Shown piece by piece: positions 1 to 10,809 of a stretch of DNA of 64,000 nucleotides. Below the pieces are notes generated by a model. That model was not told the DNA's origin. It worked only from the letters and a program-made list of their open reading frames with translations, and made no database searches. The stretch comes from Lotus japonicus (taxonomy: Eukaryota > Streptophyta > Magnoliopsida > Fabales > Fabaceae), in NCBI RefSeq assembly GCF_012489685.1, contig NC_080044.1, positions 81,702,732 through 81,766,731 on the forward strand, given 5' to 3'. A program made the translations under genes and the position numbers. How positions within the stretch are numbered: the stretch's first letter is position 1; every line of letters begins with the position of its first letter.

Positions 1-2632
1 CGGCCCGTCTCTAGGGAGCTCATGCAGTTTGAGTGTGACCGGCCTCCTCCTTGAGTAGTGAAGGTCATCAAATTTGATGTGTCACGATTCAGCGTCTAGT
101 GCAGTTGGTTTTGATATTATTGCGCAAGATGTCAATTGAAAGGTTCTTGCAACAGTGACTTCAACTTTTATTGCAGTTCTATCTCTGGTATTTGCTAAAA
201 CAAGTCGTCTCCTTACACGATTACACCAAAGCAAAGAATCTACTCGGGTTTTCACTTAACCAATTTTCACATTGGCCTTGCATCCACCCTCAAACCAACA
301 ATGATACATATGCTGGACACCAATATCTGTGATGATATAAAGGGAGATGACTAAACGTAAAAGGCAAGCAAGAAAACATTTATACAGCAACTAACCCAAA
401 AAAATCATTGGCGAGGATCAAACATGGGACCTAAATCAAACCCATGTTACAATAATTACAAAAGGTTCTCACCTATTCCTATTGGTGATAGTTCATGGAA
501 GTGTGTCTTTAGCTGGAGATCAGAGCTTAAAGGCAGAAACACAACGTGAGGATGTTTTCATCAACGAATCTTCTCGAAAAAAAATCACATAATTTTGTCC
601 TGTAAATTTGTGTCACATTATCAAGAGAGAAATAATCGGTCACAATAAAGAAATAAATAATCACATAATGTTTATATGTGGTTGTCTAAATGACTCATAT
701 AAAGTTTGGGTTAAATAACTCATCATCCAATCACATTAAAGATAAGTGAGTTGAATTATGGGTTATTTAATTCAAACTTTATCATGAGTCATTTAAAAAA
801 CGTTGTTTATATAATTAGATCATGTAAAAATTTAATTAAAAGCATAGATCGTGTGTATTGCAGGGTGGGTAGGTGGTAGCAGTAGGATATAAAATGTGCT
901 ATATATTTTAGTGGCTAAGCTTTAATTGAAAATGCAACAACTTACTGGAACTTCAATTTATGTAACAGACTAACAGAGTGAGAGTTGGAAATAGTAGGAT
1001 CTTCCTCTTCTTCTTTTTTCTATCAAAATTTATTAGTTTTATTCTTTTCCTTGTTAAGTGGAGCGATAGTTAGTTCATGAGCAGCCATGGAACTTGGAAA
1101 CCAGGTGCTTTCCACTACAAGTCAAAATGGCGTGCGCTCTTCTTGGCGATTGTTTTCACACCAAGCTCACTCTGTTTAATGATTCATTCCTGGACCATTG
1201 TTCATTCTCCCATCATTTAGGGAAGGAAATTGAACACTTCTCATCCCACTAACTTTTGTTGAACTAGAGATATTGCAGCTCAATATAGTATTCAAAAAAT
1301 TTACTTCAAACACAAAACTATTTGAAAATGAAAATGGAACACTCCTCCACTTTGGATCAGGGGGTTAGGCCAAGCTCCTTGTAAACAATGTACCATGGCC
1401 AAGTTTCGTTAACAACATGTTTGGTTCAAAATTTGTGAGTGATTTAGACTTTTAGTGCATGTTTTTGAAATTCTTATGCAAGATACTCAATTCTGAAATG
1501 GTGCTTGCTCCGGTGCCCAGAAATTCAAATGAGTGTACGGTACAGTGGTGATATTGATCAATAATAATAGTACATTTAATATGACATGAATAAGTTAGTG
1601 CTGACCGGATATCATTTACTCTTTTTATGCCATGACCCCAATACTTTTTTCGTTACTAAATATGTCCCCCACTTTTTTAATAATTAACCAGAAAAACCAA
1701 GTTTTATCAAGGTTGATATGATTTGACCCTGGTAAAAAAAAATTACCGTTGGTTTGTGTCTTGACCAAAAAAAAAATTCTGTAATTTTTTTTCCACGGTA
1801 TGTTTGTATCTTGATTTTTTTATTATGTGGTTTTGTTCTTCTTCGATGAGATTTTCATTGACATGGTTCCTGTGTTCTTCAGTTGTTTTATTACGTGATT
1901 TTGTTCTTCTGCTATCCTATACCTCCAGTAGTTTCCACCTTGCCCTCTTATCCAACCTTGAATGCAAACGATCTTCAAACGCAAGAATCATCCAATCATT
2001 CTGCAAAACTCTGTAGTCCAATTTCCCCTCTTTTGGGAACCCTAATTTGTTAGATTTCTTATCTGATAGGAGGATTGAATAAAAAAAAATAAGTCTGTAC
2101 GAATTTACATCGTAAATCATTGGGGCCTACTTGTAATTAACATAAGCGTGCAACCTTATATATAAGATCAATAAACATCACACATGCCACTCTCTCATTC
2201 GTCCACATCGTTTCTGTACCGTACCAAAAAAATTGCTCCTGTACTAAAGAATTCGCCCTGAAAAAAACTTATATGAATAACTTTTACATTTCATTATTTA
2301 TGAGTATTTATACATAAACCCCATACGGTGCGACTATTGATCGATATACGCGTACCGCCATTAAATGAGAAGAGTAAAAAAAGATCAGTCGGGGTTTTTA
2401 ACCTCCGCCAATAAACAAATCAATTTTGTGGCGGATCATGGTGCGTCATGTAGGACTAGCGAGGTTACATGGCAAGTTGGTCAAAGGTCAAACTCCGATG
2501 AAAACTAAAAGTGAGGATTAATGATTTCCATACTTTACAGTGATGACGGATGAGAATAAAATCAAATTTCAATTATAAAACATGCACTAGAAACATAGTT
2601 AACCCTTTTTTTAATCACAAGTGAATTTGACA
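1..2632. other. Intergenic, no gene recognised
   Basis: AT-rich DNA with only short chance ORFs (the longest near 1804-2016 has no recognisable domain). I see no splice-consistent coding region, rRNA, tRNA or complete transposon here. Short T and A tracts around 1730-1830 sit in imperfect direct repeats that I could not assign. Confidence 0.5.
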
Positions 2633-4298
2633 TCTATATATATATATATATATATGTAAAGCACACTTGAGTTTTTGCATTAAATACTTAAGCGAAACTC
2701 AAGTGTTGCTTTGTATTAAAAGCACCCAAACAAAAAAAATTGTAATAAATATATTAAACAATAATAAAACTAAAATTGAAAAAAAAATTATATTGTCAAA
2801 AACCATTCAACTACTTACATTAACTAACAACATTCATAAACTTTAAATTTACTTTATTTTTGTATTTCACAAATATTAAAAATTCAATTCAATTAGAAAA
2901 TAATATTTATTAACAAATAATTTAGATAAAATATTTTTCAAATTAAAAAACTATCTTCTATATATATATGTAAAGCACACTTGTGCTTTTTGCATGCAAT
3001 AAATGCATTAAATTATAAAACCTCACATACTTTTATATTAAATACATTAAAAAATATGTAATTTAATAAATTAAAAACTGAAAAATTTTGTATTATAAAA
3101 AACTATTCAACTACTTATATTAAATAACAACATTCATAGACTTAAAATTGACTTGAGCTTTGCATTTAACAAATTTAAAAAATCAAAATTAAAAACAAAA
3201 TAATATTTATTAATAATTAATTTAGATAAAATACTTTTAAAATATAAAAATTTCTATATATATATATACATATGTAAAGCAGACTTGAAAAAATAACATT
3301 AAACACATAAAAAATAGTAAATTTATTTTGAATTAAAAGTTTTAAATAAAAAAATTGAAAACTAAAATAAAAACGACATCAACTTTATTATTCATTATAT
3401 TACTTATTAATTGTTAAACTTTTCAATTTCTCATATTTAAAATTAAATATTAAAATTTAAAACTTTTCAATTTCTCTTATTTAAAATGAAATATTTAAAT
3501 TATTTAAATTTTAATTATTCATTACAACTTGAGGTGAATTTTTAAAAAATAATAATAATTGAAATTGACTACCTTACATTAATGACAATAATAGATTGTT
3601 AATAATAATTTGTATATATTCTTTACATTATTGTTAATAATAATTATAAATCTTATTAGTTATTAATCATAAGTTGAGATATTTTAAAAAAATAAAAAAT
3701 AAAACTTATTACTATTTATTACTTATAAAAAAATATTTATTAATAATTAATATCGAAAAAATAGTTGAAAATTAAAAAAAAATGTCTCTATAAGATATTA
3801 TTATTACTATATCGAATGTGTATATTATTTGAAAAACAAATTTAATATGATTTTTGATCTATTATATAGAAGTAAAAATAACTGGAGGAAGCATAACAGA
3901 AAAAAATAATTATAACAAAAGTTGAATAAATTTAAATTTACTAAATAATATTTTACGATACTAAAATTATAACTTTTTATAATTTTTAAGTTAAAATTAT
4001 TTCAAGTTCAAAAAAAATTTAAAATTATTTTATTGTTGATAAAAAGTATAAAAAAAAATATGTTATTATAACTTATATTAAAACCGGATATATGATAAAT
4101 CAGCACCTCTGCAGTTGAAACCACAATAATAAACCTAAAAACAGAGAACCCAAATCAATAAAATATATTACAACCAAAGTTTTTAAAATTAATTTAATAC
4201 TAATACAAAAGAAATTTAATTACACTGTAATAATTTTTATACTATATTAAAAAAAATAGTGTAAATAAACCCGTGCAACGCACGGGTATTATTTCTAG
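2633..4298 (+). mobile_element. Non-autonomous Helitron with repeated 5' heads
   Basis: The left end begins with TC after a host A (TCTATATATATA followed by GTAAAGCACACTTG). The right end has a stem-loop CCCGTGC-AAC-GCACGGG at about 4270-4286 and then CTAG at 4295-4298 before a host T. This is the standard Helitron signature: 5' TC, 3' hairpin, CTRR, insertion between A and T. There is no Rep/helicase ORF, so the element is non-autonomous. Head-like sequences recur inside it at 2957 and 3253, each followed by related sequence, so the left part is built from about 300 bp repeat units. A second, inverted member of the same family lies at 53249-54770. Confidence 0.8.
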
Positions 4299-4705
4299 TT
4301 TTATATGTAAAAGAGACTTTATTTTTACGTCAAATACATTAAACCATAAAACTATCATACCTTTGTATTAAAATACATTAAGAAATAATAAATTTTCTTT
4401 TTAATAACATATTAAAAACGGAAAAAGTTGTATTGTCGAAAAAAATTCAACTACTTAACATTAAATAACAACATTCATCAACTTAAAATTGGCTCTTAAA
4501 AAAACACGAAAATTATCTTAAGTTTTGCATTTGAAAAATATTAAAAATTAAAATTATTTAATAATAAATAATATGGATAGAATATTTTAAAATTGAATGA
4601 TGACGCTAAAAGGTATTTTATATTAATTATAATATATGTGCATTATTGAAAAAAATATTTAAATATATTTTTTGATCTATGATATAGTAGTAAAAATTAC
4701 TCGAG
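4299..4705 (+). repeat. Degenerate Helitron-derived copy
   Basis: Immediately after the Helitron end, TATATGTAAAAGAGAC resembles the Helitron head, and the following sequence (motifs such as ATTCAACTACTTA and AACAACATTCAT) matches the units at 2633-2956 and 2957-3252. The copy is decayed, and continues past the LINE insertion at 4706. Confidence 0.6.
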
Positions 4706-4851
4706 CATTGAGTTTTTCCTAGGAAGGTTTTAACGAGACACATTTACGAGTTTTGTCCATCCTAGGTTTGGTAGTTTTGAAGTACTTTCTTGAGAGGGTT
4801 GTTCTCATGGTTCTTTCTTTCTATCAATAATATATCTTTTGCTTTCAAAAA
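4706..4851 (+). mobile_element. 5'-truncated LINE 3' tail, nested in Helitron debris
   Basis: The segment ends in TTTTGCTTTC followed by an A tract, typical of a plant LINE 3' end. It is flanked by imperfect direct repeats, AAAATTACTCGAG on the left and AAATTTTATTCGAG on the right. Removing it restores sequence resembling the Helitron interior near 3868-3895 (AGTAAAAATAACTGGAGGAAGC). It is therefore a target-primed insertion younger than the Helitron copy. Confidence 0.6.
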
Positions 4852-5370
4852 AAATTTTATTCGAGAAAGCATAATAGAGAAAAATAATAATGGCCAAAAT
4901 TTAATAAATATTTGTTGTAAGAGGCCTTGCGTATCCACTTAACGTGATCGTCGAGCCTCAAGGGATTAGTCTCATGACTATCGGTTGTGAGAAAACATTA
5001 GCAAACCAAATAAGTTTAAAAAAATTAAATTCGCAAGATATATAATATCTTAGGCTTTTTTTGTTGTTGTCGAAAGGCTATTTAAGTTACCACCACGTAT
5101 TATAATTCAAAAGATTAAATTGAATTTATTCTTTTTTGGTCTTGACATGTCACAGCAAAAGACTTTCTAGGTAAAAAGTATAAAAATGATATTAAAACTT
5201 ATTTCATGACATTAAACACTTAATACTTAACATTTTTTACGTAATTTAAATATTTCAAGTTAACTTAATAATTTTTCATATTCTTAAATAAATAAAATTT
5301 TCAATTGTTAAAATTATTTCTATGCAAATAACTAAATTTGAGTAATATTAATTATTTAATTATACAAAAA
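4852..5370. other. AT-rich repeat debris
   Basis: The first part continues the decayed Helitron copy. A stretch at about 4920-5000 (GTATCC, GGGATTAGTCTCATG) recalls the 3' region of the short retroposon at 53459-53509, but is too diverged to place. There is no coding potential. Confidence 0.4.
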
Positions 5371-6450
5371 GAACTACAGAGGATGTATCTTATGAGAAAG
5401 GTAATCTTATGTGAGAAAATGAGAATAAATCACGACCGTTAGATCTAACCATCAACGGTCAAGATTAAAATTATTTTAATTATTTTAATCTTGACAATGA
5501 CACAGATACCCTTGCTCAACTATCTCCCTTTCTCCACTTGCAAAACCGCCGTTCACTCTCCTTTCTCCCTGACCACCGTTCAGCCCAGCCGCACTCCTCA
5601 CCACTTTGAATTTCTCAATTCCAATCAAGTAAATTTGCAATTATCATCATCATATCAGATAAATTTAAAAAGAAACAAGAATTAAACCCAGATCTGAGTT
5701 TTCTCTCATCAGATCTGGGTTTCTCTCATCAGATATGGTTCTTTCTCCACCGTCTGAGTTCTGTTCCTTATATCTGTGCTCCTCATCTGACTGGCGATGC
5801 CTTCACGATTCATGTCCTGCCGGAGCGAATAAGCACGTCACGCCAGACGGCGATGGCCATAGCGAGCCACGTCGACGCCGTGAAGCCTTAGCAATAAGTA
5901 TTGTTCTTATGATTTTTTAGGTTTAAAATGTCATTTCTATTCTACAAATGAGATTGATCAATTGTTCTTGTTCTTGGTCAATGTATCTGATTGATGAACC
6001 CCTCCAGCGGAATCTCCAGTGAATAACCCTTTTCCTCTTTTCTAATATGCAATCCTTACTCTCTTTATCCCGTTTTTTCCTATCTTTCTAGAAATTGATA
6101 TGATGAAAGTGAATATTTTAGTATTATTCTAGTTTAATGTATTAGAAACTGATTTCACTTTATTGCGTTCATGGCCACAGAAGGAGTTGCTGGTTTGGTC
6201 TTCAGGCAGCTTGGTGATTGAGAAACTTAGATGGGTGTGATAGGATGGTGATGGTGGAAGGAGAAAGAAGGAAAAATTTAAGAAAATGAGGATATTTTTG
6301 TCCTATCACTATAAAAACGAAACTGTACCACCGCCCACCAAAGACGTCGTCTTTTTTTATCTTAGCTCTTGATTGCATTGGTTCTGAAATGTTTAGTGGG
6401 GCTGTGTGTTTTTCTAGAAGACTAGTTTATGATTAGGCATTAGTTTAATA
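5371..6450. other. Non-coding segment with hairpin and small tandem repeat
   Basis: A perfect 14-bp inverted repeat with a 10-nt loop lies at 5458-5471/5482-5495 (arms GTCAAGATTAAAAT and ATTTTAATCTTGAC). A short tandem repeat follows at about 5690-5750 (CAGATCTG, TTTCTCTCAT units). The segment 5740-5900 is less AT-rich than its surroundings. Short ORFs at 5491-5685 and 5735-5920 show no domain. It may be a captured gene fragment inside a decayed DNA transposon, but no terminal inverted repeat pair was found. Confidence 0.35.
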
Positions 6451-8005
6451 ACCGTTGGCTAGTAGCTACCATCTGCCAACCATTATTTATCGCAACTTCA
6501 ATTCCATCTACCAGCCCCGCTTGCTGCTTCATACATACTCAAAATTATTTTGTGCTTTTTGCTTTTGCTTTATTGCTTTTCACCTTGTCTTGCTGGGTTG
6601 GATTTCAAAGGATTCGAGCTCTCAACTGCTGAAAGTTTCCCAAATTCTGTGGAATTTCACCTATCTAGCTATGTGTCGACATAACTAGGCTATAGGCTCG
6701 TATCCACATACTGAGTAGTACAAATCATATTCAGGTCTGACTCAACTTAGATGCATTGAAATAGTGGCGGAGATCGTACATTAGCAATTTTGCAGCTGCT
6801 GGAAACCACTACAACAGCCACAAATAGCTTGTGTATGGCATCCGCCATTATTCTAGTTTTGAATCAAATGCAGCTACGTACACTAATCTTGTGTCTATAT
6901 ATATCAGGTTTAACTACGTGTAAAAGAACATATTAATGAATAATCACAGTAATATGGGTTAGATGACTCACACTCACAGGATCACTAAAATATGCATAAT
7001 ATGAACTTGAAGTGTAAAAAGATATATAATGTAAATGTTTAAAAATCAAAAGCAGTTATGGGATTTGTGTTTCTGGTCGTCACGACAATTCTAAATTCAT
7101 AAAACAACAACTTATATGTTTCATCAAGATTAGATGACTCATAAAATCAAAATTTGAGGAGTTCAATTTTTATCGAAGGGAGATCATAAACGGCATGAAT
7201 TTAGTATTTTCTTAATAGTAGGAAATCCAAATTCATTTAGTTTATTGACCATCCTTCTTAATATTTATCTCCATGTCTGCCTTTAATTTAAATAGAAAGC
7301 TTAGCAGTACGCTAGTACCATTAAAAGAAAGACTGATCATGGATTATTTCCATCATACTTCTTCATAAATTAGCTGGTGAATAGTTCCTTAAATATGTTA
7401 ATTATAGTTCAATTCTTTACTGGATGTATAGAAAAGATTTTGTTAGGAGACACAAGATCTAGTGATCTCTCCACCTTGACAGAAATCAATCTCTTAAATA
7501 TCCACTTGGAGATATCTAGTGCACGAAAATAACTATTTTTAATTGATGTAGAATTATATTAATGATTATAAATGGAGAATCATATCATATGTTTTAATAC
7601 AATTAAGTTGAGCTCAATGAGATAAAATCTTACTTTTCCAATCCACGCTTCACTTATTGTGATAAATTCTAGTTTCTCTATTGAAATTTTAAGATACATT
7701 AAATCACGTTAGCGTTTTCACCAACATCAAATTAACATATACTATATGCATAGTTTTCTGAATTCTGAATAGTGAATACTATTCCAGTAGAAGTCAACAT
7801 CTTCAGTACTGGAGAAGTTGTACAAAGCTAGCTCAGAAGCATTACAGAAAAGAACTCAAAGGAAAATGACAAATGAAACCAAAACACATTAAAGACCAAT
7901 TGATCCAAAACAGTGTATCTCTCTCTGTCTCTCTTTAATGTTGCAACCTTTATTAAGACAACCTTACAACCATCAACATAATCATCCAGGTATCTTCACC
8001 TCAAA
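6451..8005. other. Intergenic region upstream of the LRR gene
   Basis: No gene or mobile element was recognised. The last 90 bases before 8006 contain CT-rich runs (CTCTCTCTGTCTCTCT at about 7919) suited to a 5' UTR. The short ORF at 6455-6688 has no recognisable domain. Confidence 0.45.
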
Positions 8006-9232
8006 ATGGACAAGACCTTTACTCTGATTTTTCTCCTCTTCCTCTTCCTCTTCCTCCACCTTCCAAATGCAGCAAAATCTGCCATTGGTGTTGGTATTGG
8101 AGTTGGTGGTGGTGGGGTTAGTATTGGTGTAGGTGCTGGGAATGGCAATGATGGTAATAATGGTGGATCTTCAGTGCCAAACCAGAACAATGCTTACACA
8201 GCTCTTCAGGCATGGAAATCAGCAATCACTGATGACCCACTGAAGATTCTAGACACTTGGGTTGGTCCCAATGTGTGTTCTTACAAAGGAGTGTTTTGTG
8301 AAAATTCCCAAGATGGAATTGCTGAATCATTTGCAACTACTGGTCCTGTTGTTGCAGGAATAGATCTCAACCATGCAAATCTCCTAGGAACTTTTGTCAA
8401 AGAGCTTTCTTCACTATCTGAAATAACTCTTCTCCACCTCAACAGTAACAGATTTTCAGGTACAGTTCCTGATTCACTCAGAGAGCTCACTTCCTTAGAA
8501 GAATTGGACCTCAGCAACAACCAATTTTCAGGTCCTTTTCCCAATGTTGTTCTATACATGCCAAGTATTATCTACTTGGACCTCAGGTTCAACTCCTTCT
8601 CAGGTTCCATTCCTGAAGCATTGTTTAACAAGAGACTTGATGCAATTTTTCTCAACAACAACCAATTTGGAGGTGAAATTCCACAGAATTTGGGAAACTC
8701 CCCTGCCTCTGTGATCAACTTAGCTAACAACAAGTTGAGTGGAGAAATCCCAGTGAGTTTTGGGTTCATGAGTCCAAAGTTGAAGGAGATTCTCTTCCTG
8801 AATAACCAGTTAACAGGTTGCATTCCTCAAGGAGTTGGAATCTTCACTGAGATGGAAGTTCTTGATGTGAGCTTCAACTCACTGGTTGGTCATTTGCCAG
8901 ACACAATCTCCTGCTTGCAAGAGATTGAGGTGCTGAATTTGGAGCATAACAAGCTATCTGGGGAGTTATCTGATGTGGTTTGTTCTTTGAGGAGCTTAAT
9001 GAATCTAACTGTTGCTTATAACTTTTTTTCTGGGATTAGTCAGCAATGTTCAAGGCTTTTCAATGTGGGGTTTGATTTCTCAGATAACTGCATTCCTGGA
9101 AGGAACATGCAGAGACCTCCACCAGAGTGTTCTGTGATCCCAGGTGGTAGTTTGAACTGTCTGAGAATTCCAACTCCAAAACCTCTTGTTTGTGGTTCTC
9201 TGGCTTCAAATCTGCGTTCATCATTTCCTTGA
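8006..9232 (+). CDS. Secreted leucine-rich repeat protein (At4g06744-like)
   Basis: A single-exon gene of 408 residues. Residues 1 to about 25 form a strongly hydrophobic signal peptide, so the product should enter the secretory pathway and probably the apoplast. A Gly/Val/Asn-rich stretch follows (about 27-57), then a plant LRR N-terminal cap with the usual Cys pair (NVCSYKGVFC). About ten plant-type LRRs follow (LxxLxLxxNxFSGxIP, about 110-345), then a Cys-rich C-terminal cap. The layout is that of LRR-extensin-like proteins without the Ser-Pro extensin tail. There is no transmembrane segment and no kinase, so it is not a receptor kinase. LRR-extensins act in the wall with RALF peptides; whether this shorter relative does the same is unknown. 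The first ATG of the frame precedes the signal peptide directly. Confidence 0.88.
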   Translation: MDKTFTLIFLLFLFLFLHLPNAAKSAIGVGIGVGGGGVSIGVGAGNGNDGNNGGSSVPNQNNAYTALQAWKSAITDDPLKILDTWVGPNVCSYKGVFCENSQDGIAESFATTGPVVAGIDLNHANLLGTFVKELSSLSEITLLHLNSNRFSGTVPDSLRELTSLEELDLSNNQFSGPFPNVVLYMPSIIYLDLRFNSFSGSIPEALFNKRLDAIFLNNNQFGGEIPQNLGNSPASVINLANNKLSGEIPVSFGFMSPKLKEILFLNNQLTGCIPQGVGIFTEMEVLDVSFNSLVGHLPDTISCLQEIEVLNLEHNKLSGELSDVVCSLRSLMNLTVAYNFFSGISQQCSRLFNVGFDFSDNCIPGRNMQRPPPECSVIPGGSLNCLRIPTPKPLVCGSLASNLRSSFP

Positions 9233-10550
9233 TAATGATGTTTTTTTTTCTTTTCCAGTGATTGATGATGCTACTAATTCACTTCATAGTTATACCATGC
9301 TAATTTTGTTCATCATTGATTTGGTATACTATACTAAACTTGCCCCACATGGATAAGGTAAAGCCTGGATTTTGATATGTATTCTATATTTCTATTCTTA
9401 TGGTGTTAACAACGAGGTGATTTGTGATTTTGTGTCACGAGGCATGTTGTTTGATTTGGTTACTTTGATCTTACAAGTGTATCTTGGTTTCTTTAGATTG
9501 CGCCTTCAATTTCATTCCCTTCTAAATGACAAGGCCTACTTGATTGATTGAGTTGTCACTACTGAAACTTGACAAGACTACAAGGCTTTAGATTACTCAA
9601 CCAGGCTCACAAGATTACCCAAACTGCTAGGAGATGGCTTTCCAAAATGCCAATTGATAGTTGTCAGACTGTAATTAAGGAGTTGTGGTGGTTTCACTTT
9701 AGAGTAGTATTTTTTCAATAGAAAAAACGCATGATGTCATTTTTGTTATGAATTTTGTAATATTAACAACAAATCTTTTTTTTTTTGAAACGATATTAAC
9801 AACAAATCTTGTTACGGGAGAAAAGAAGAAAAAAAACACCTCGCAATTATTAGTCAACCATAATTTTATTAATGGGATTATGGGAGAGACATTTATATGT
9901 GATAAACTCCAGGCCAAAATCTTAATCAATGGGCCTCAAGTCCAGCAACGAAGCTGGAGGACCAAATTCGTACCGGAACAAAAGGTGCAATTAAACTAAA
10001 AATGAAATTGCATTGAGGTAGATTAAAATCAAACTCAATCAATAATCCAGGTTTAACTGCAACTAGGAAGATAATGAGCTTTGTGCAAGAAAAAACTCAT
10101 AATCATTAAATACTTTGAAGTAGAAAAGCACATGAAATTAACAGAAAATTGCATCAAAACATTTATAAATTATAAATAGACATGTGCAATGAATCTTTTT
10201 GTACAGCTCAAATCTTCTGTTCAGACTTACAAGTATAACCAGTAGCACTGCCTTACTGAATTGTGATCACTCCCCTAACTTTCAGCTCTTACAAAACCCA
10301 ACACAAAGGCAATCAAATTCAAAACAATGTGTTATATATCTTTTTGCAAGAATGTGTGACTAGAAGGAAGGCCTAAAATCTATTTTAAAAAACACAGCTT
10401 CAAGCACTCCCAGATAAAGGCAGAAAGAATGTCAAAGATTTGTGAGACAAAATCAGATGTAAAAGAATCTTGAGGTGAAGTTCTGGATTGAAGCTAAATT
10501 TGCCCAAACCAAAATCACCCACTCTGGAGAGACTAGAGAGCAGTACTAAT
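9233..10550. other. Intergenic between convergent LRR and DUF1005 genes
   Basis: Contains the 3' flank of the LRR gene, one short poly(T) insertion (9778-9792) and otherwise unremarkable AT-rich DNA. The ORFs at 9699-9999 overlap that insertion and show no domain. Confidence 0.45.
9760..9810 (-). repeat. Micro-insertion with 18-bp target duplication
   Basis: The 18-bp sequence ATATTAACAACAAATCTT occurs at 9760-9777 and again at 9793-9810. The 15 bases between them read, on the minus strand, CGTTTC followed by nine A. This is what a LINE insertion truncated almost to its poly(A) tail would leave. Confidence 0.7.
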
Positions 10551-10783
10551 TGTTTGAATCAGCTTCTCATTCCTCACAATCAATTCTGCCACACGGAAGC
10601 TTCTCATAGAAACTTCTCTCAAAGTTGATTCAGGATTTAGAATCAATTGTAGAAGGATTCCAAACATGTATTGACACATGTTGGTCATGTCGGGATGAGA
10701 AGTGCTTCCGAAAGAAGTTATCAAGAGTAGCTTTTGAGAAAGGAGAAGTGATTGTGAAAGATTTCAACTCGAACCAAACATGC
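10551..10783. repeat. GCATGTTTGGA-type MITE pair in the 3' flank of the DUF1005 gene
   Basis: TGTTTGAATCAG at 10551 pairs with TCCAAACATG at 10659-10668. A second arm, CCAAACATGC, lies at 10774-10783, with internal motifs shared with the copies at 24133 and 37230 (AATCAATTGTAGAAGGATT, AGTAGCTT). It is probably one element with a second one abutting, both diverged. Confidence 0.5.
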
Positions 10784-10809
10784 TATTAATCAAAATGATT
10801 TCATGTAAG

